IMG/VR virus record: IMGVR_UViG_3300019776_000372
Location: 1 to 39,359 of that record
Origin: a virus
DNA length: 39,359 nucleotides
Reading direction: 5' to 3' (one strand)
Shown one piece after another: positions 30,248 through 37,540 of this stretch (the stretch's first letter is position 1; every line of letters starts with the position of its first letter). Under the pieces are notes generated by a model. The model ran no database searches. It worked only from the letters and a program-made list of their open reading frames with translations, and had not been told where the DNA came from. The translations under genes and the position numbers were made by a program.

Positions 30248-30379
30248 ATGCATATCTATTCCAGCGACTTCGGCGCCATCTCAGCACCCGGCCGGACATC
30301 GCGCCGCTTGCGCAAGTTGAATACGCGCAAACTGAAGAAGTGGTTCAAAGCCCGCTTGGCTGCAGTGTTTAACCCATAA
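30248..30379 (+). CDS. Possible 43-residue basic peptide
   Basis: The plus-strand frame begins MHIYSSDFGAISAPGRT and continues Arg/Lys-rich (SRRLRKLNTRKLKKWFKARL). The composition is protein-like and strongly basic, but the ribosome site is weak and no plus-strand promoter is apparent. It runs opposite to all late genes. Confidence 0.3.
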   Translation: MHIYSSDFGAISAPGRTSRRLRKLNTRKLKKWFKARLAAVFNP

Positions 30380-30774
30380 GCGCCCATCGGTCTAGCTCAT
30401 GCCTGGGCGTTGCCGTTCGCATCCTCCCCCTGTCGTATGGGCATACGAGAAAGAACCGGCTGGTTTACCCGCCAGCCGCCACACAGGGTTTATGGTGTTC
30501 TCGGGTCCGAATAATTGCTGTCTCTCCAGCTGTCACCGCCTCACCAACCCCAGCACTGGGGACTAAGGGCCGTGTAACACACGGTTTTACAGCCACGGTT
30601 AGCGCAGGAAGGGTGCGGGGCTCGAAGCCGTGGCGCTATATGGCCAGGATGGTGATGGATCGGCCCCGCATAACGATGTGCTGGTGGGCCGCTACGTGCT
30701 GCTTAGGCCGCGCTCTACTGAAAGGTTCTTCGGCGGCTACCACTTACATGCTCAGTTTCAACCAGCGCAAAAGC

Positions 30775-30812
30775 AAAACCCCGCTAGGCGCGAACCTGCG
30801 GGGTTGGAAATT
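30775..30812 (-). terminator. Terminator-like hairpin after the early/middle minus operon
   Basis: On the minus strand CCCCGC and GCGGGG flank a loop of about 14 nt, followed by TTTT and further T-rich sequence. It lies 45 nt after the stop of the HNH-like gene and would end the early leftward-strand transcript before the late genes unless antiterminated. Confidence 0.65.
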
Positions 30813-30854
30813 TTGGACGCGGTTACCCGCTCCAAGGAATATAGTAATCGAAAT

Positions 30855-31241
30855 TTAGTCGGTGTCAAGCACTTCTTCAACGTCGCCGCAAATTTTGTTC
30901 ACATCGCCACGACTCATCCAATTTTGCGCATTGGTCATTGTGACTCGGGCCTCTCTATGCCTGTAAGTTCTGCCGCGCGAAGTGCGCTTGACCAGCTTTG
31001 CGACAGCCGCCTCCTGTTTATTCTCTTTGTTGGTGGCTATTCGTACATTTCCAACCGCGTAAGCGCCTTCATCCCTGGTTCGGCACATGCACATCTGATG
31101 AGAGGCCTGGCCACGGTTGTGCCAATGCGGCTCCCATAAATTCCACCACTCTTCAAAGGTCAAAAGAAACTCGATGCCGCGCTGCTTCGCACTGTTGCGC
31201 TGGGCGTTGTACTTGGATTTGGCTGCTTTGTAGATATCCAT
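30855..31241 (-). CDS. HNH-like endonuclease relative
   Basis: This 128-residue protein has the pattern of a phage HNH-like group: KYNAQRNSAKQRGIEFLLTFEEWWNLW, then QMCMCRTRDEGAYAVGNVRIATNKENKQ. The GAY..GNVRI..N element resembles the N-x-R/N end of HNH and GIY-associated domains, but the catalytic HNH cannot be defined. It sits between the Q-position gene and the terminase, a frequent place for homing genes. Confidence 0.6.
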   Translation of the reverse strand: MDIYKAAKSKYNAQRNSAKQRGIEFLLTFEEWWNLWEPHWHNRGQASHQMCMCRTRDEGAYAVGNVRIATNKENKQEAAVAKLVKRTSRGRTYRHREARVTMTNAQNWMSRGDVNKICGDVEEVLDTD

Positions 31242-31621
31242 TACATGATCCCCGCGCTAAGTAGTTTCCCTATGAGCATCGCCTTTGCATCCCCGAGGAT
31301 CTGGGCGCGCTCCATTGGGTCTTTGGGCAACCGAGGCGACAGCCACACTGCCCGCCCGGTGTAGCAGTTCCTTGCGTGGATGTAGATGGCTGACCGGTGG
31401 GGGTCTTGCATCTCGCCCACATGGAAATCGAGGGCCTTCATCTGCGTTTGCTCCACGGCTGCATCAGTCACTTCGTCGGCGCTGGTGAAGCTGTGGGAGC
31501 TTTTGGCATTGCGAAACATGGGGTCAGCTCCACAGGTGGGGACAGGGATGTATCCCTTGGCCCAGTGGTGCCAGCGCGAGAGGAGATCGTCCAGACGGTC
31601 GTGGAAGTCATCGCGGATCAT
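31241..31621 (-). CDS. Protein in the Q (late regulator) position
   Basis: This 126-residue protein starts at an ATGA overlap with the previous gene. It contains LDDLLSRWHHWAKGY, CGADPMFRNAKSSHSF, EQTQMKALDFHVGEM and LYTGR-like YTGRAVWLSPRLPKD. This pattern recurs in betaproteobacterial prophages at the end of the early operon. By position it could be the late antiterminator, and the many terminators in the late region make such a factor necessary. The sequence itself does not prove it. Confidence 0.5.
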   Translation of the reverse strand: MIRDDFHDRLDDLLSRWHHWAKGYIPVPTCGADPMFRNAKSSHSFTSADEVTDAAVEQTQMKALDFHVGEMQDPHRSAIYIHARNCYTGRAVWLSPRLPKDPMERAQILGDAKAMLIGKLLSAGIM

Positions 31622-31920
31622 TGCGGACCTCCAGCATCTCCATCGCTGGTGTTGTCCAGCCATTGCACAAGCCCTCTTGATTGCCGATGGCGTTTTGGCG
31701 GACCTTCCATGATTGCCTTGATGCAGATTAGCGCCTCTAGGTACAGGACGAGGCTTCGCTCCACTGGATCACTTGATGCAATCTGCAGCCCGGTCTCTAG
31801 ATTCAGCCTTTCTCTGCAAGCGTCTATCGTCGGGAGAGCCATCAACTCCGCATGAAGCTTAGGCATGTTTTCCCGGATGAACAGCCCGAGAGGCGAGCCA
31901 GCTAGGCTATATGGTTTCAT
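31618..31920 (-). CDS. Small early protein of unknown function
   Basis: This 100-residue protein is overlapped at both ends by its neighbours (ATGA junctions). It is helical and acidic in the middle (ACRERLNLETGLQIASSDPVERSLVLYLEALICIKAIM). No family is recognised. Confidence 0.55.
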   Translation of the reverse strand: MKPYSLAGSPLGLFIRENMPKLHAELMALPTIDACRERLNLETGLQIASSDPVERSLVLYLEALICIKAIMEGPPKRHRQSRGLVQWLDNTSDGDAGGPQ

Positions 31921-32195
31921 TGCTGCGCTCCTTGCCAAAAGATGTTGTGAAGGACTGGGCGGACCCGGATTGCCCGCTGCACTACTTCCTCGCTCTGCCC
32001 GTAAGCTGCTGGTGCAAGGCGAAAGAATTGCTTTCCATCAGCCTCTTGTTGAGTGACGCAACCCAGCTTGCACAGGGATAAAAGCACCCGGTACGCAGTC
32101 GTGTAGCCAAGATCCGTTTTCATGCTGACCTCCTGATAGCTCATGGCACCAGCCTCCTGTAGTGCGCTCAATACCTTGGTTTGCCTGGGTGTCAT
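31917..32195 (-). CDS. Winged-helix DNA-binding protein
   Basis: This 92-residue protein begins MTPRQTKVLSALQEAGAMSYQEVS and continues YTTAYRVLLSLCKLGCVTQQEADGKQFFRL, a clear winged-helix fold (three helices and a two-strand wing). It probably binds DNA as a regulator of the early-to-late switch. Tight ATGA overlaps place it in the nin-like operon. Confidence 0.65.
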   Translation of the reverse strand: MTPRQTKVLSALQEAGAMSYQEVSMKTDLGYTTAYRVLLSLCKLGCVTQQEADGKQFFRLAPAAYGQSEEVVQRAIRVRPVLHNIFWQGAQQ

Positions 32196-32722
32196 GCCAT
32201 CAGCCCCGCAAATGGATTGCGAATGTCGCGCCAGGCATCACCGCGTTTAATGCGGTTGATGAGGCTCTTGTTCACCGAATAGCGGTCGGCCAGGACACTG
32301 CTAGGCTCGTGGCTCATGCGGATCTCGCGGGCCTTTTCAATGTCCAGCTTGGCACGCAGTTCTCGGGCGCTGTCTGTCAGCTTGCGGATGCGCTCCGGTG
32401 CGTTGTAGTCAATTCCTTTAGCCATCACGATTGCGTGCTGCTTCTGGCTCCGGATGGCGATGTGGTCAGGGTGTACACACAGAGGATTGCCACATCGAGG
32501 CGCGGCATAGCTACCTTGCGGGACCTCCACACCACGGAATGACAGCAGCAGGCGGCGCACCATGACTACCCTCCCTTCATGGCAGACAGCAGGAGTGCCG
32601 TTGGCTAAGTAGCCTTGCCATTCCATGCACTCGCCAACCTCCACCGCGCGGGACAGGATGGAGCGCTCCGTATGCACCATGGGGCGGGTGTTGCGCTTTC
32701 TTGGGGTCTGGGGCTTGGTCAT
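32192..32722 (-). CDS. HNH endonuclease (zinc-type) with helix-turn-helix
   Basis: This 176-residue protein has the pattern CMEWQGYLANGTPAV, then RRLLLSFRG and APRCGNPLCVHPDHIAIRS. This is the C-x-N-x-x-C-x-x-P-x-H core of a widespread HNH/homing group. The C-terminal half (AREIRMSHEPSSVLADRYSVNKSLINRIKRG) is a helix-turn-helix that would give site recognition. It overlaps the previous gene by ATGA, so it is well integrated in the operon. Confidence 0.75.
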   Translation of the reverse strand: MTKPQTPRKRNTRPMVHTERSILSRAVEVGECMEWQGYLANGTPAVCHEGRVVMVRRLLLSFRGVEVPQGSYAAPRCGNPLCVHPDHIAIRSQKQHAIVMAKGIDYNAPERIRKLTDSARELRAKLDIEKAREIRMSHEPSSVLADRYSVNKSLINRIKRGDAWRDIRNPFAGLMA

Positions 32723-33210
32723 GCCACCTCCAGAATGCAGCCGCCTTTGGTGACGGTGTTGGGGCCGCGCTGGCGGATGATCCGAGCCACGTTTGCATCA
32801 GTGTGGGCACATGCGGCCTTGAAGTCCTTGTGCGTAATCTCGCGCAGCAAATCCCCGTACACCTGGGCCACTTCGCGGATGGTCGCCAGTTCGTCAGCCT
32901 TGAACGCCTTTGCGCCGGTCTTTTGCTGGCGATCCAGCGCAGAGACAAACGCGGCCTGCGCCTGGTTAATAAACCCGCCGTCGCTTACCTTCTTGATGTG
33001 CAACATGGATTCGATGCGGTTCAGGGCGAAGAACAGTGGGTTCCAGTCCTCCAATGGGTTCCAGTGACCTTGCGCCAGTTGCTCGGTGGCGGTGATGACT
33101 GGGGCCATCTGTTCGTTCCACTCAGCCACAGTGAGCTTGGATGCTTGGAACTGGGCATGTTCGATTGGGTTGACCAGAGCCCAGTGGGTACGTTGGCACT
33201 TCTTCTTCAT
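32719..33210 (-). CDS. Early helical protein in the nin-like region
   Basis: This 163-residue protein starts 7 nt after GGAGATG. It is helical throughout (QFQASKLTVAEWNEQMAPVI, FFALNRIESMLHIKKV, AFKADELATIREVAQVYGDLL). Similar proteins in betaproteobacterial phages occupy this place between NinG and late regulators. Function is unknown. Confidence 0.65.
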   Translation of the reverse strand: MKKKCQRTHWALVNPIEHAQFQASKLTVAEWNEQMAPVITATEQLAQGHWNPLEDWNPLFFALNRIESMLHIKKVSDGGFINQAQAAFVSALDRQQKTGAKAFKADELATIREVAQVYGDLLREITHKDFKAACAHTDANVARIIRQRGPNTVTKGGCILEVA

Positions 33211-33761
33211 TTCTGCATCTCCTTGAGCTTCTTCTTGTAGGTGTCCCGGATGGCTATCAGCTCTTCTCGGGTCCATTTGTGGGGGGTGTTGTCTGCTTCC
33301 AGCGCGCTAACGGCTGATAACCCGATTCGCGCCACCAGCCCGATTCGGTAATCCACGGCCCGACCTGCGCCCCATCTGTTGCATTGCTTTCGCTGGGCGT
33401 GTGCGTTGTTTTCGTGGAAACGCAGATGTGAAGCGCTCCCTGTTGATCGGTAATGACCACAGTCATAGGCTCCGCCCACGTCGCCGTCACCGAGTGGCTT
33501 TCCGCAGCAGATGCAGGGCTGGTCACGATCACGCGCACGGATATAGGCGTTGAACTCACGTTGAGCCTCCTTGATAAGGTCGGGAATGGTCTTGATGGCT
33601 TCTTTTCGGTTGCGGACCTTGGCGCGCTCCGCCACCTTTTCCTGGCGCACTTTCTTGAGGGCGCACGTAGGTCGGCAAACCTGCTGCCCCATGCGCTCGG
33701 GAACAAACAGGCGCTCACAGACTGCGCAGGGCTTGGCCTTTGGGTTCTTATAGGTCAGCAT
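33207..33761 (-). CDS. ninG: NinG-like recombination endonuclease
   Basis: This 184-residue protein matches lambda NinG (Rap). It has an N-terminal zinc motif (CAVCERLFVPERMGQQVCRPTCAL), a coiled helical centre and a second Cys/His cluster (CICCGKPL, YDCGHYRSTG, HLRFHENNAHAQRKQCNRW). The lambda protein cuts branched recombination intermediates. Directly after NinB, it forms the same pair as in lambda. Confidence 0.9.
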   Translation of the reverse strand: MLTYKNPKAKPCAVCERLFVPERMGQQVCRPTCALKKVRQEKVAERAKVRNRKEAIKTIPDLIKEAQREFNAYIRARDRDQPCICCGKPLGDGDVGGAYDCGHYRSTGSASHLRFHENNAHAQRKQCNRWGAGRAVDYRIGLVARIGLSAVSALEADNTPHKWTREELIAIRDTYKKKLKEMQK

Positions 33762-34171
33762 CAGTGCTCCTGCAGGTCGTAGAAGGTCACGCCAAGCTGG
33801 GTCGCCGCATATGCCTCAACCTTGTCCGAGAACTCGCAAAACTGCGCCGTATCCAACCCAGTGCTGCTCATGCCCTGAACTGAACCATCCGGCAGTTCCA
33901 CCACGCCGATGAACATGCGCTTGAACTGCTCATGCCAGATTTCGGCTGGGTACAGCTTTCCGTTTGGCGCGGCCTGCTCTGCAATCTGTTTCAACACCCC
34001 GTTGCCCCAGTAGCGGCGGTTTTGCTTGCTGGTGCGCTTGCGGCGGGTGATGGTCAACACCCAGCGGTGGCCGCCCTGCAGCACTTGGGCCAGGAACGGG
34101 AACACCTGGGCCTTGATAGCCGCCCACGCCTGCTGCCGGTTGTGCAGTTCGACAGTGAGGGTTTCAGCCAT
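33761..34171 (-). CDS. ninB: NinB-like recombination protein
   Basis: This 136-residue protein matches NinB (Orf of lambda). Visible segments are RWVLTITRRKRTSKQNRRYWGNGVL, LYPAEIWHEQFKRMFIG and SSTGLDTAQFCEFSDKVEAYAATQLGV. The lambda protein binds SSB and single-stranded DNA and can replace RecFOR in recombination. The start at 34171 is favoured over a longer frame beginning at 34336, which is a shadow. Confidence 0.9.
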   Translation of the reverse strand: MAETLTVELHNRQQAWAAIKAQVFPFLAQVLQGGHRWVLTITRRKRTSKQNRRYWGNGVLKQIAEQAAPNGKLYPAEIWHEQFKRMFIGVVELPDGSVQGMSSTGLDTAQFCEFSDKVEAYAATQLGVTFYDLQEH

Positions 34172-34391
34172 GTCTCCGCCCCTCCTGCGCGTCAATCTCA
34201 GCAATCGCGCGCTTGCAGTAGATCGCTGCATCCAGCAGTTCTTCGTATTGGTGCGAAAGCCACTCGCGCAGAGAAAGCCGGTTCTCTGCAACCGTAGTGC
34301 CGTACTTGTTGATTCCCATCTGCTGGCGGCGGGCAATGTCTGCGCAGACTTCGGCTTCTATGCCTTCGGGGAGAAAGACGCCAATGGTCAT
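34164..34391 (-). CDS. Small early protein (nin-like region)
   Basis: This 75-residue protein contains RRQQMGINKYGTTVAENRLSLREWLSHQYEELLDAAIYCKRAI. This pattern is familiar in phage proteins related to MazG-like or dATP/dGTP-associated domains, though no catalytic residues are apparent. It overlaps NinB by 8 nt. Assignment beyond a conserved phage protein is not possible. Confidence 0.6.
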   Translation of the reverse strand: MTIGVFLPEGIEAEVCADIARRQQMGINKYGTTVAENRLSLREWLSHQYEELLDAAIYCKRAIAEIDAQEGRRHG

Positions 34392-34570
34392 TGCGCCACC
34401 CCCAGCAGCCAGGCCATCAACACTGCAGCAACGAGGTAGGCCCAGCCCGCGCCCTCGCACATGCCGCGAAAGAACTTGAACTCGGGCGTTATATGACTGC
34501 TACACGCAAGCAACAGACAGCCATAAAGATAGCTGCCCCACACAAGCGTCAGGTAAAGCGATGGACTCAT
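34388..34570 (-). CDS. Small two-span membrane protein
   Basis: This 60-residue protein has two hydrophobic spans (YLTLVWGSYLYGCLLLAC and AYLVAAVLMAWLLGVA) around a charged linker. It overlaps both neighbours by ATGA. A small membrane effector in the nin-like region is plausible, role unknown. Confidence 0.55.
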   Translation of the reverse strand: MSPSLYLTLVWGSYLYGCLLLACSSHITPEFKFFRGMCEGAGWAYLVAAVLMAWLLGVAQ

Positions 34571-34635
34571 ACGCCCTCCTTCTGGCCCCGGGCTCGGATG
34601 GCGTCGGCCATGGCGATGATTTCGTCTTGGGTCAT
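34567..34635 (-). CDS. 22-residue peptide gene
   Basis: The frame MTQDEIIAMADAIRARGQ ends at 34567. It is linked by ATGA overlaps at both ends, which supports translation. The length is too short to assign a function. It may chiefly couple its neighbours. Confidence 0.4.
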   Translation of the reverse strand: MTQDEIIAMADAIRARGQKEGV

Positions 34636-34799
34636 TCCGCCTCCCTGACGTACTTCACGACGCGGGTGAAGCGCCAGTGTTTGCGTGCGTCAATCTGGTT
34701 CTGCCTTGCGCCAGCTCTGGTTTCGCAGATATCCCGGGTCATCCATTCCGCCCAGTCGTCCTCGCGCACCTCAACAATCCACAGCATTGCTTTTTTCAT
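34632..34799 (-). CDS. Small basic protein
   Basis: This 55-residue protein starts behind GGGGAAAAG. It is Trp/Arg-rich (WIVEVREDDWAEW, ARKHWRFTRVVKYVRE), a type seen in the nin-like region of several phages. No function known. Confidence 0.5.
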   Translation of the reverse strand: MKKAMLWIVEVREDDWAEWMTRDICETRAGARQNQIDARKHWRFTRVVKYVREAE

Positions 34800-34992
34800 C
34801 ACTTTTCCCCTTCTTGTTGAGCCACTGAACCCTCACAGCCGCCACATCCGGTGCAACTGCTTGGTGTTTTCCACATGAGTGCTGTGGTCCGTAAAAGACG
34901 TAGCGCGGCCCCTTGAGGCAGATCGCCATTCGGTGCTTGGCCATCTGGCCGGATTGCTTGGGTGACCAGTGGAGACAGGTGGCGCATGTCAT
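34771..34992 (-). CDS. Small Cys-containing protein
   Basis: This 73-residue protein begins MTCATCLHWSPKQSG with a CATC pair and further Cys and His residues (ICLKGPRYVFYGPQHSCGKH), so zinc binding is likely. It overlaps the preceding gene (ATGA) and the following one by 29 nt. No function known. Confidence 0.5.
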   Translation of the reverse strand: MTCATCLHWSPKQSGQMAKHRMAICLKGPRYVFYGPQHSCGKHQAVAPDVAAVRVQWLNKKGKSDEKSNAVDC

Positions 34993-35114
34993 GCATTGAT
35001 GGCCTCCGAGAACAGGTCGCCAGTGATCCACAGGGCGAACAGGATTTGCGACTCGGGGACGGAGCCGCCAGCGCGGACAAGATCGAGGAGGTGATTGGCT
35101 TGGGCGCGGGTCAT
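34989..35114 (-). CDS. Small helical protein
   Basis: This 41-residue frame MTRAQANHLLDLVRAGG... overlaps the helicase loader stop at its start and the next gene at its end. The double coupling supports expression. It is helical and neutral. Confidence 0.45.
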   Translation of the reverse strand: MTRAQANHLLDLVRAGGSVPESQILFALWITGDLFSEAINA

Positions 35115-35971
35115 GCAGCGGACTCCTTGCGAGCCTGGGCGCGATAGCTCTCGCCCTCAAAAGTGACGATGCGGGCGGTTTCCGTCAGCCGGTCATAGAT
35201 TCGCTCGCCAAGAACCTCGCGCAACCCTGCTGGATCTTCCGGTTTCTCGCGCTTGAGCTTGAGATTTGCCAGCAGGATGGTGGGCATCATGTCGCGGTAG
35301 CGGCGGTCCATCACATCGAACAGGATGTTCTGTTCGCTGTCGGTTCCGTACTGGACGCCGATCTCGTCAATGACCAGCAGCGGAACGCTGAAAAGAATCG
35401 ACAGGACTTGGCTCTCGGTCTTTTCCGAGTTGGGGCGCCATGTCGCGCGCACCGCACGAATCACCCCCGAGCAAGTCGTGTAGAGGCCGCAGTACTCTGG
35501 CAGGATGGCTTGCAGGATTGCCGCGGCAAGGTGGCTCTTGCCGGTGCCAGGGGCGCCCAAAAGGATCAGGGAATCACCGCGCTTGGCCTTTTGTGCAAAG
35601 TTCTCGGCGTAGTCCGTCGCCACGGCCAGAGCGCGTTTTTGCTCTGGCGTCACCGCGTTGTAGGTCTGCAGCGTGCGGCCAATGAACCGGCGCGGTATAG
35701 CGGCATCCTCAAGCAAAGCCTCCAGCCGTTGGCGGGCAGCATTTGCCGCCTTCTCGGCCTCGGCTTGGCGCTCACCAGCTAAGCGGGCTTCTTCGCAGTC
35801 AGGGCAAGGTGTCCAAACCTCGCGGTTCATGCGCCCGATCTTGTAGCGCACGCCGGTCGATGTGTAGGCGCCGTGGGTCGCGCATTCCTTGCCAACTTCG
35901 CCCAAGGAATCCTTGGATGTGTCCAGCAATTGCCCAATGCTCTGGGCGGCGTTTTCAGGCGAATGTTCCAT
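35111..35971 (-). CDS. DnaC/lambda P-like helicase loader
   Basis: This 286-residue protein has an N-terminal zinc-like region (CATHG ... TPCPDCEEA) and a helical linker (about 66-90). The AAA+ domain carries Walker A GAPGTGKS at 139-146, and VIDEIGVQYG provides Walker B with the sensor region downstream. DnaC-type loaders place the host DnaB helicase at the origin. The gene follows the O-like initiator, the same order as O and P in lambda. Confidence 0.9.
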   Translation of the reverse strand: MEHSPENAAQSIGQLLDTSKDSLGEVGKECATHGAYTSTGVRYKIGRMNREVWTPCPDCEEARLAGERQAEAEKAANAARQRLEALLEDAAIPRRFIGRTLQTYNAVTPEQKRALAVATDYAENFAQKAKRGDSLILLGAPGTGKSHLAAAILQAILPEYCGLYTTCSGVIRAVRATWRPNSEKTESQVLSILFSVPLLVIDEIGVQYGTDSEQNILFDVMDRRYRDMMPTILLANLKLKREKPEDPAGLREVLGERIYDRLTETARIVTFEGESYRAQARKESAA

Positions 35972-36764
35972 CTGCGTTCACTCCTGCGGAATAGTTCATG
36001 GATGACAGGCCGCTGTGGCGTGTCGGGGTTGGTGGTGTGGTGGGGCGACCTGTGGCGGATCGGTCAACCAGCCAGTCAGCACGGAGCGACTGCCAGCCCC
36101 GTTCGCAGCAAATCGTCACGGCCTCTTCAATCGTTTTCCCGGCCTTCTCCGCCTCGCGGATCAGTCCGTTGATCGCGGTGGTTGTCAGCGGTCCAGCCTT
36201 CTTCGCTTTCCGCACGGCCATGTAGTCCGAAAACAGTTGGTCAGAAACTCCGGGGATGGACGCGCACGCGTTCTTTTCCTTATTCCTTCCTTGTTCTTTT
36301 CCTTGTTCCTTCCTTATTCCATCCCCCGTTTTTGGGGGAGTTACATGGGAAAAACGGGGGAGTTCCACCGGAAAAACGGGGGAGTTATCGGGAAAAACGG
36401 GGGAGTTAGGTTCGGGTGCAATTGCCCCGTTTTTGGGGGTCTTTGCGGAAATTTGGGGGAGTTGTTCTGGCTCATTAACTCCCCCGTTTTTGGTGGTGTT
36501 AAGGCGGTAAACAATCACCTGCCCGGTCATGCCGCGACGGGTTCCGGTGTCCACAATCCAGCCAGCCTCGCGCAGCCGCACAACGCTGGTTTCGATGGTC
36601 TTTACGTCCTGACCTGTGATCTCGGCCAAATGCTTGGCAGACGGCCAGCAAACCATGTCGCCGGATTCGGCATTCACGCAGTGAGCCATCGCCACCAAGA
36701 CGAACTTGGTAGAAGATTTGCCAACCTGCTGCGCCATTGCCCAGCTAACCGCTTCGTAGCTCAT
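35955..36764 (-). CDS. Replication initiator (O-like) with iterons in its gene
   Basis: This 269-residue protein has an N-terminal winged helix-turn-helix (about 1-95, with GDMVCWPSAKHLAEITGQDVKTIETSVVRLREAGWI), as in HTH-36 phage initiators. The centre (about 95-170) is a low-complexity linker with repeated NSPVFP blocks, encoded by the iterons at 36323-36491. The C-terminal helical region (VSDQLFSDYMAVRKAKKAGPL, AINGLIREAEKAGKT) probably contacts the helicase loader. Origin inside the initiator gene is the lambda arrangement. Confidence 0.82.
   Translation of the reverse strand: MSYEAVSWAMAQQVGKSSTKFVLVAMAHCVNAESGDMVCWPSAKHLAEITGQDVKTIETSVVRLREAGWIVDTGTRRGMTGQVIVYRLNTTKNGGVNEPEQLPQISAKTPKNGAIAPEPNSPVFPDNSPVFPVELPRFSHVTPPKTGDGIRKEQGKEQGRNKEKNACASIPGVSDQLFSDYMAVRKAKKAGPLTTTAINGLIREAEKAGKTIEEAVTICCERGWQSLRADWLVDRSATGRPTTPPTPTRHSGLSSMNYSAGVNADGTFA
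36271..36320. other. Purine/pyrimidine-biased tract beside the iterons
   Basis: Fifty bases are almost all pyrimidine on the plus strand (four exceptions) and contain repeated CCTTATTCC and CCTTGTTC blocks. It abuts the iteron cluster, the position of the unwinding element of lambda-type origins. Confidence 0.55.
36323..36491. repeat. Iteron cluster, predicted replication origin
   Basis: Three near-identical 18-mers (consensus GGGAAAAACGGGGGAGTT) lie at 36347-36364, 36369-36386 and 36390-36407, spaced 22 and 21 bp. A perfect inverted 15-base core is at 36477-36491. Partial copies occur at 36323-36342, about 36425-36439 and 36452-36463. The spacing of about two helical turns suggests binding of initiator protomers on one face. 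They lie inside the O-like gene. Confidence 0.75.
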
Positions 36765-36784
36765 TCGTTGGCGGTCCCGCGCTG

Positions 36785-36949
36785 CTAAGCAGCCACCTTT
36801 GCGCTAACCCGATTGCTCCGGTCGTTGCGCGCGTGATTGAGAGCTACCAGGGCGGCACGCTCTACGGGGTCTTGGGGCTTTGTGGGGACTGAGCCACGGC
36901 GGAAGTGCGGTGGCTGGTTCAGGGGCTTGCGGGGGTTCCAGAGGCTCAT
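36785..36949 (-). CDS. Small basic protein before the initiator gene
   Basis: This 54-residue frame (MSLWNPRKPLNQPPHFRRGS...) starts at an ATGA overlap with the preceding regulator. It is Arg/Pro-rich and probably nucleic-acid binding or disordered. No family is known. Confidence 0.5.
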   Translation of the reverse strand: MSLWNPRKPLNQPPHFRRGSVPTKPQDPVERAALVALNHARNDRSNRVSAKVAA

Positions 36950-37296
36950 GCTGCTGCCTTGGTTGCTTGCATCTCCTCCAGCACGGTCAGCTTCGCTTTC
37001 CCGGCTAGCCACTGCGAGATCAGCGTGTTGCCCACAAATGCCTCGAATGCCGGGATGTGCTCCGCTGGCAGGCTTCGGCGTGTGGGCTTGTCGTCCGCTG
37101 ACAGGTAGTCCGAAACGTGGGGCGCGTACAGACCGGCCTCCGCTGCGAGCTGGCGCTGTGTGGCGTAGTGAACCCTGCGCAGCCGCCACGCAAGCCTGAC
37201 GGCCTCGCGGTATGTCGATGCCCAGGTGACCATTTGATAAGGGACCGCTGCGGGCGCATCCAAGCGCCCCATGAGGGGGAGTGCAAGTTGTTCCAT
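36946..37296 (-). CDS. Helix-turn-helix regulator in the cII position
   Basis: This 116-residue protein has a helix-turn-helix: ATQRQLAAEAGLYAPHVSDYLS. It then continues with ADDKPTRRSLPAEHIPAFEAFVGNTLISQWLAGKAKL. Located after Cro and an intrinsic terminator and before the replication genes, it holds the place of lambda cII. Whether it activates repressor synthesis is unknown. Its sequence is not CII-like. Confidence 0.65.
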   Translation of the reverse strand: MEQLALPLMGRLDAPAAVPYQMVTWASTYREAVRLAWRLRRVHYATQRQLAAEAGLYAPHVSDYLSADDKPTRRSLPAEHIPAFEAFVGNTLISQWLAGKAKLTVLEEMQATKAAA

Positions 37297-37471
37297 CGCT
37301 GCCTCGATAGGAATAAATCAACGAATTACCGGTTGAGTTACCGGTTGCGGAGGGGCAAAAATTTGTTTCATGCAGGACACGAAACACATCGCCTTTTTGA
37401 TGCACCCGACCACCACAACCAGCGCCAGCGGAGGCAGCCGGTTGGCGCAAGGCCATGGCGGGGGATGCATC

Positions 37472-37497
37472 AAAAAAGCCCCTGCCGAGGCAGGAGC
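37472..37497 (-). terminator. Intrinsic terminator after cro (tR1-like position)
   Basis: On the minus strand CCTGC (37494-37490) pairs with GCAGG (37485-37481), extended by flanking pairs and followed by a T-run (37477-37472). It lies about 45 nt downstream of the Cro-like stop, the position of tR1 in lambda. Confidence 0.7.
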
Positions 37498-37540
37498 AAG
37501 CCGTTGTGGAACGGCACTGGAGGGATTGGGTTGCCATGGC

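Larger units (their letters stand above)
30194..30854. other. Gene-free 661-bp stretch upstream of terminase
   Basis: No convincing gene is present. It contains a possible 43-residue basic plus-strand frame (30248-30379). It also holds an inverted repeat GGCTGG...CCAGCC (about 30458-30478), a plus-strand terminator-like hairpin CCGTGT...ACACGG with TTTT (about 30573-30591), and a minus-strand terminator near 30775-30812. Its location before terS fits a late promoter region or packaging (cos/pac) site. None was identified by motif. Confidence 0.5.

Noticed and set aside
30590-30640. tRNA-like TTCGA loop on the minus strand
   Set aside because: The flanking bases cannot form a T-stem, and no D-arm or acceptor stem is found.
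30630-31139. 169-codon plus-strand open frame before the terminase
   Set aside because: More than half is antisense to the HNH-like gene, there is no ribosome site, and the composition is shadow-like.
36323-36491. CRISPR-like repeats
   Set aside because: The 18-bp units have only 3-4 bp between them, include inverted copies, and lie in a coding gene. They are iterons.
36015-36788. Long plus-strand open frame across the initiator gene
   Set aside because: It lies antisense to a recognised initiator, and its repeats are the iterons. It has no ribosome site and no family.
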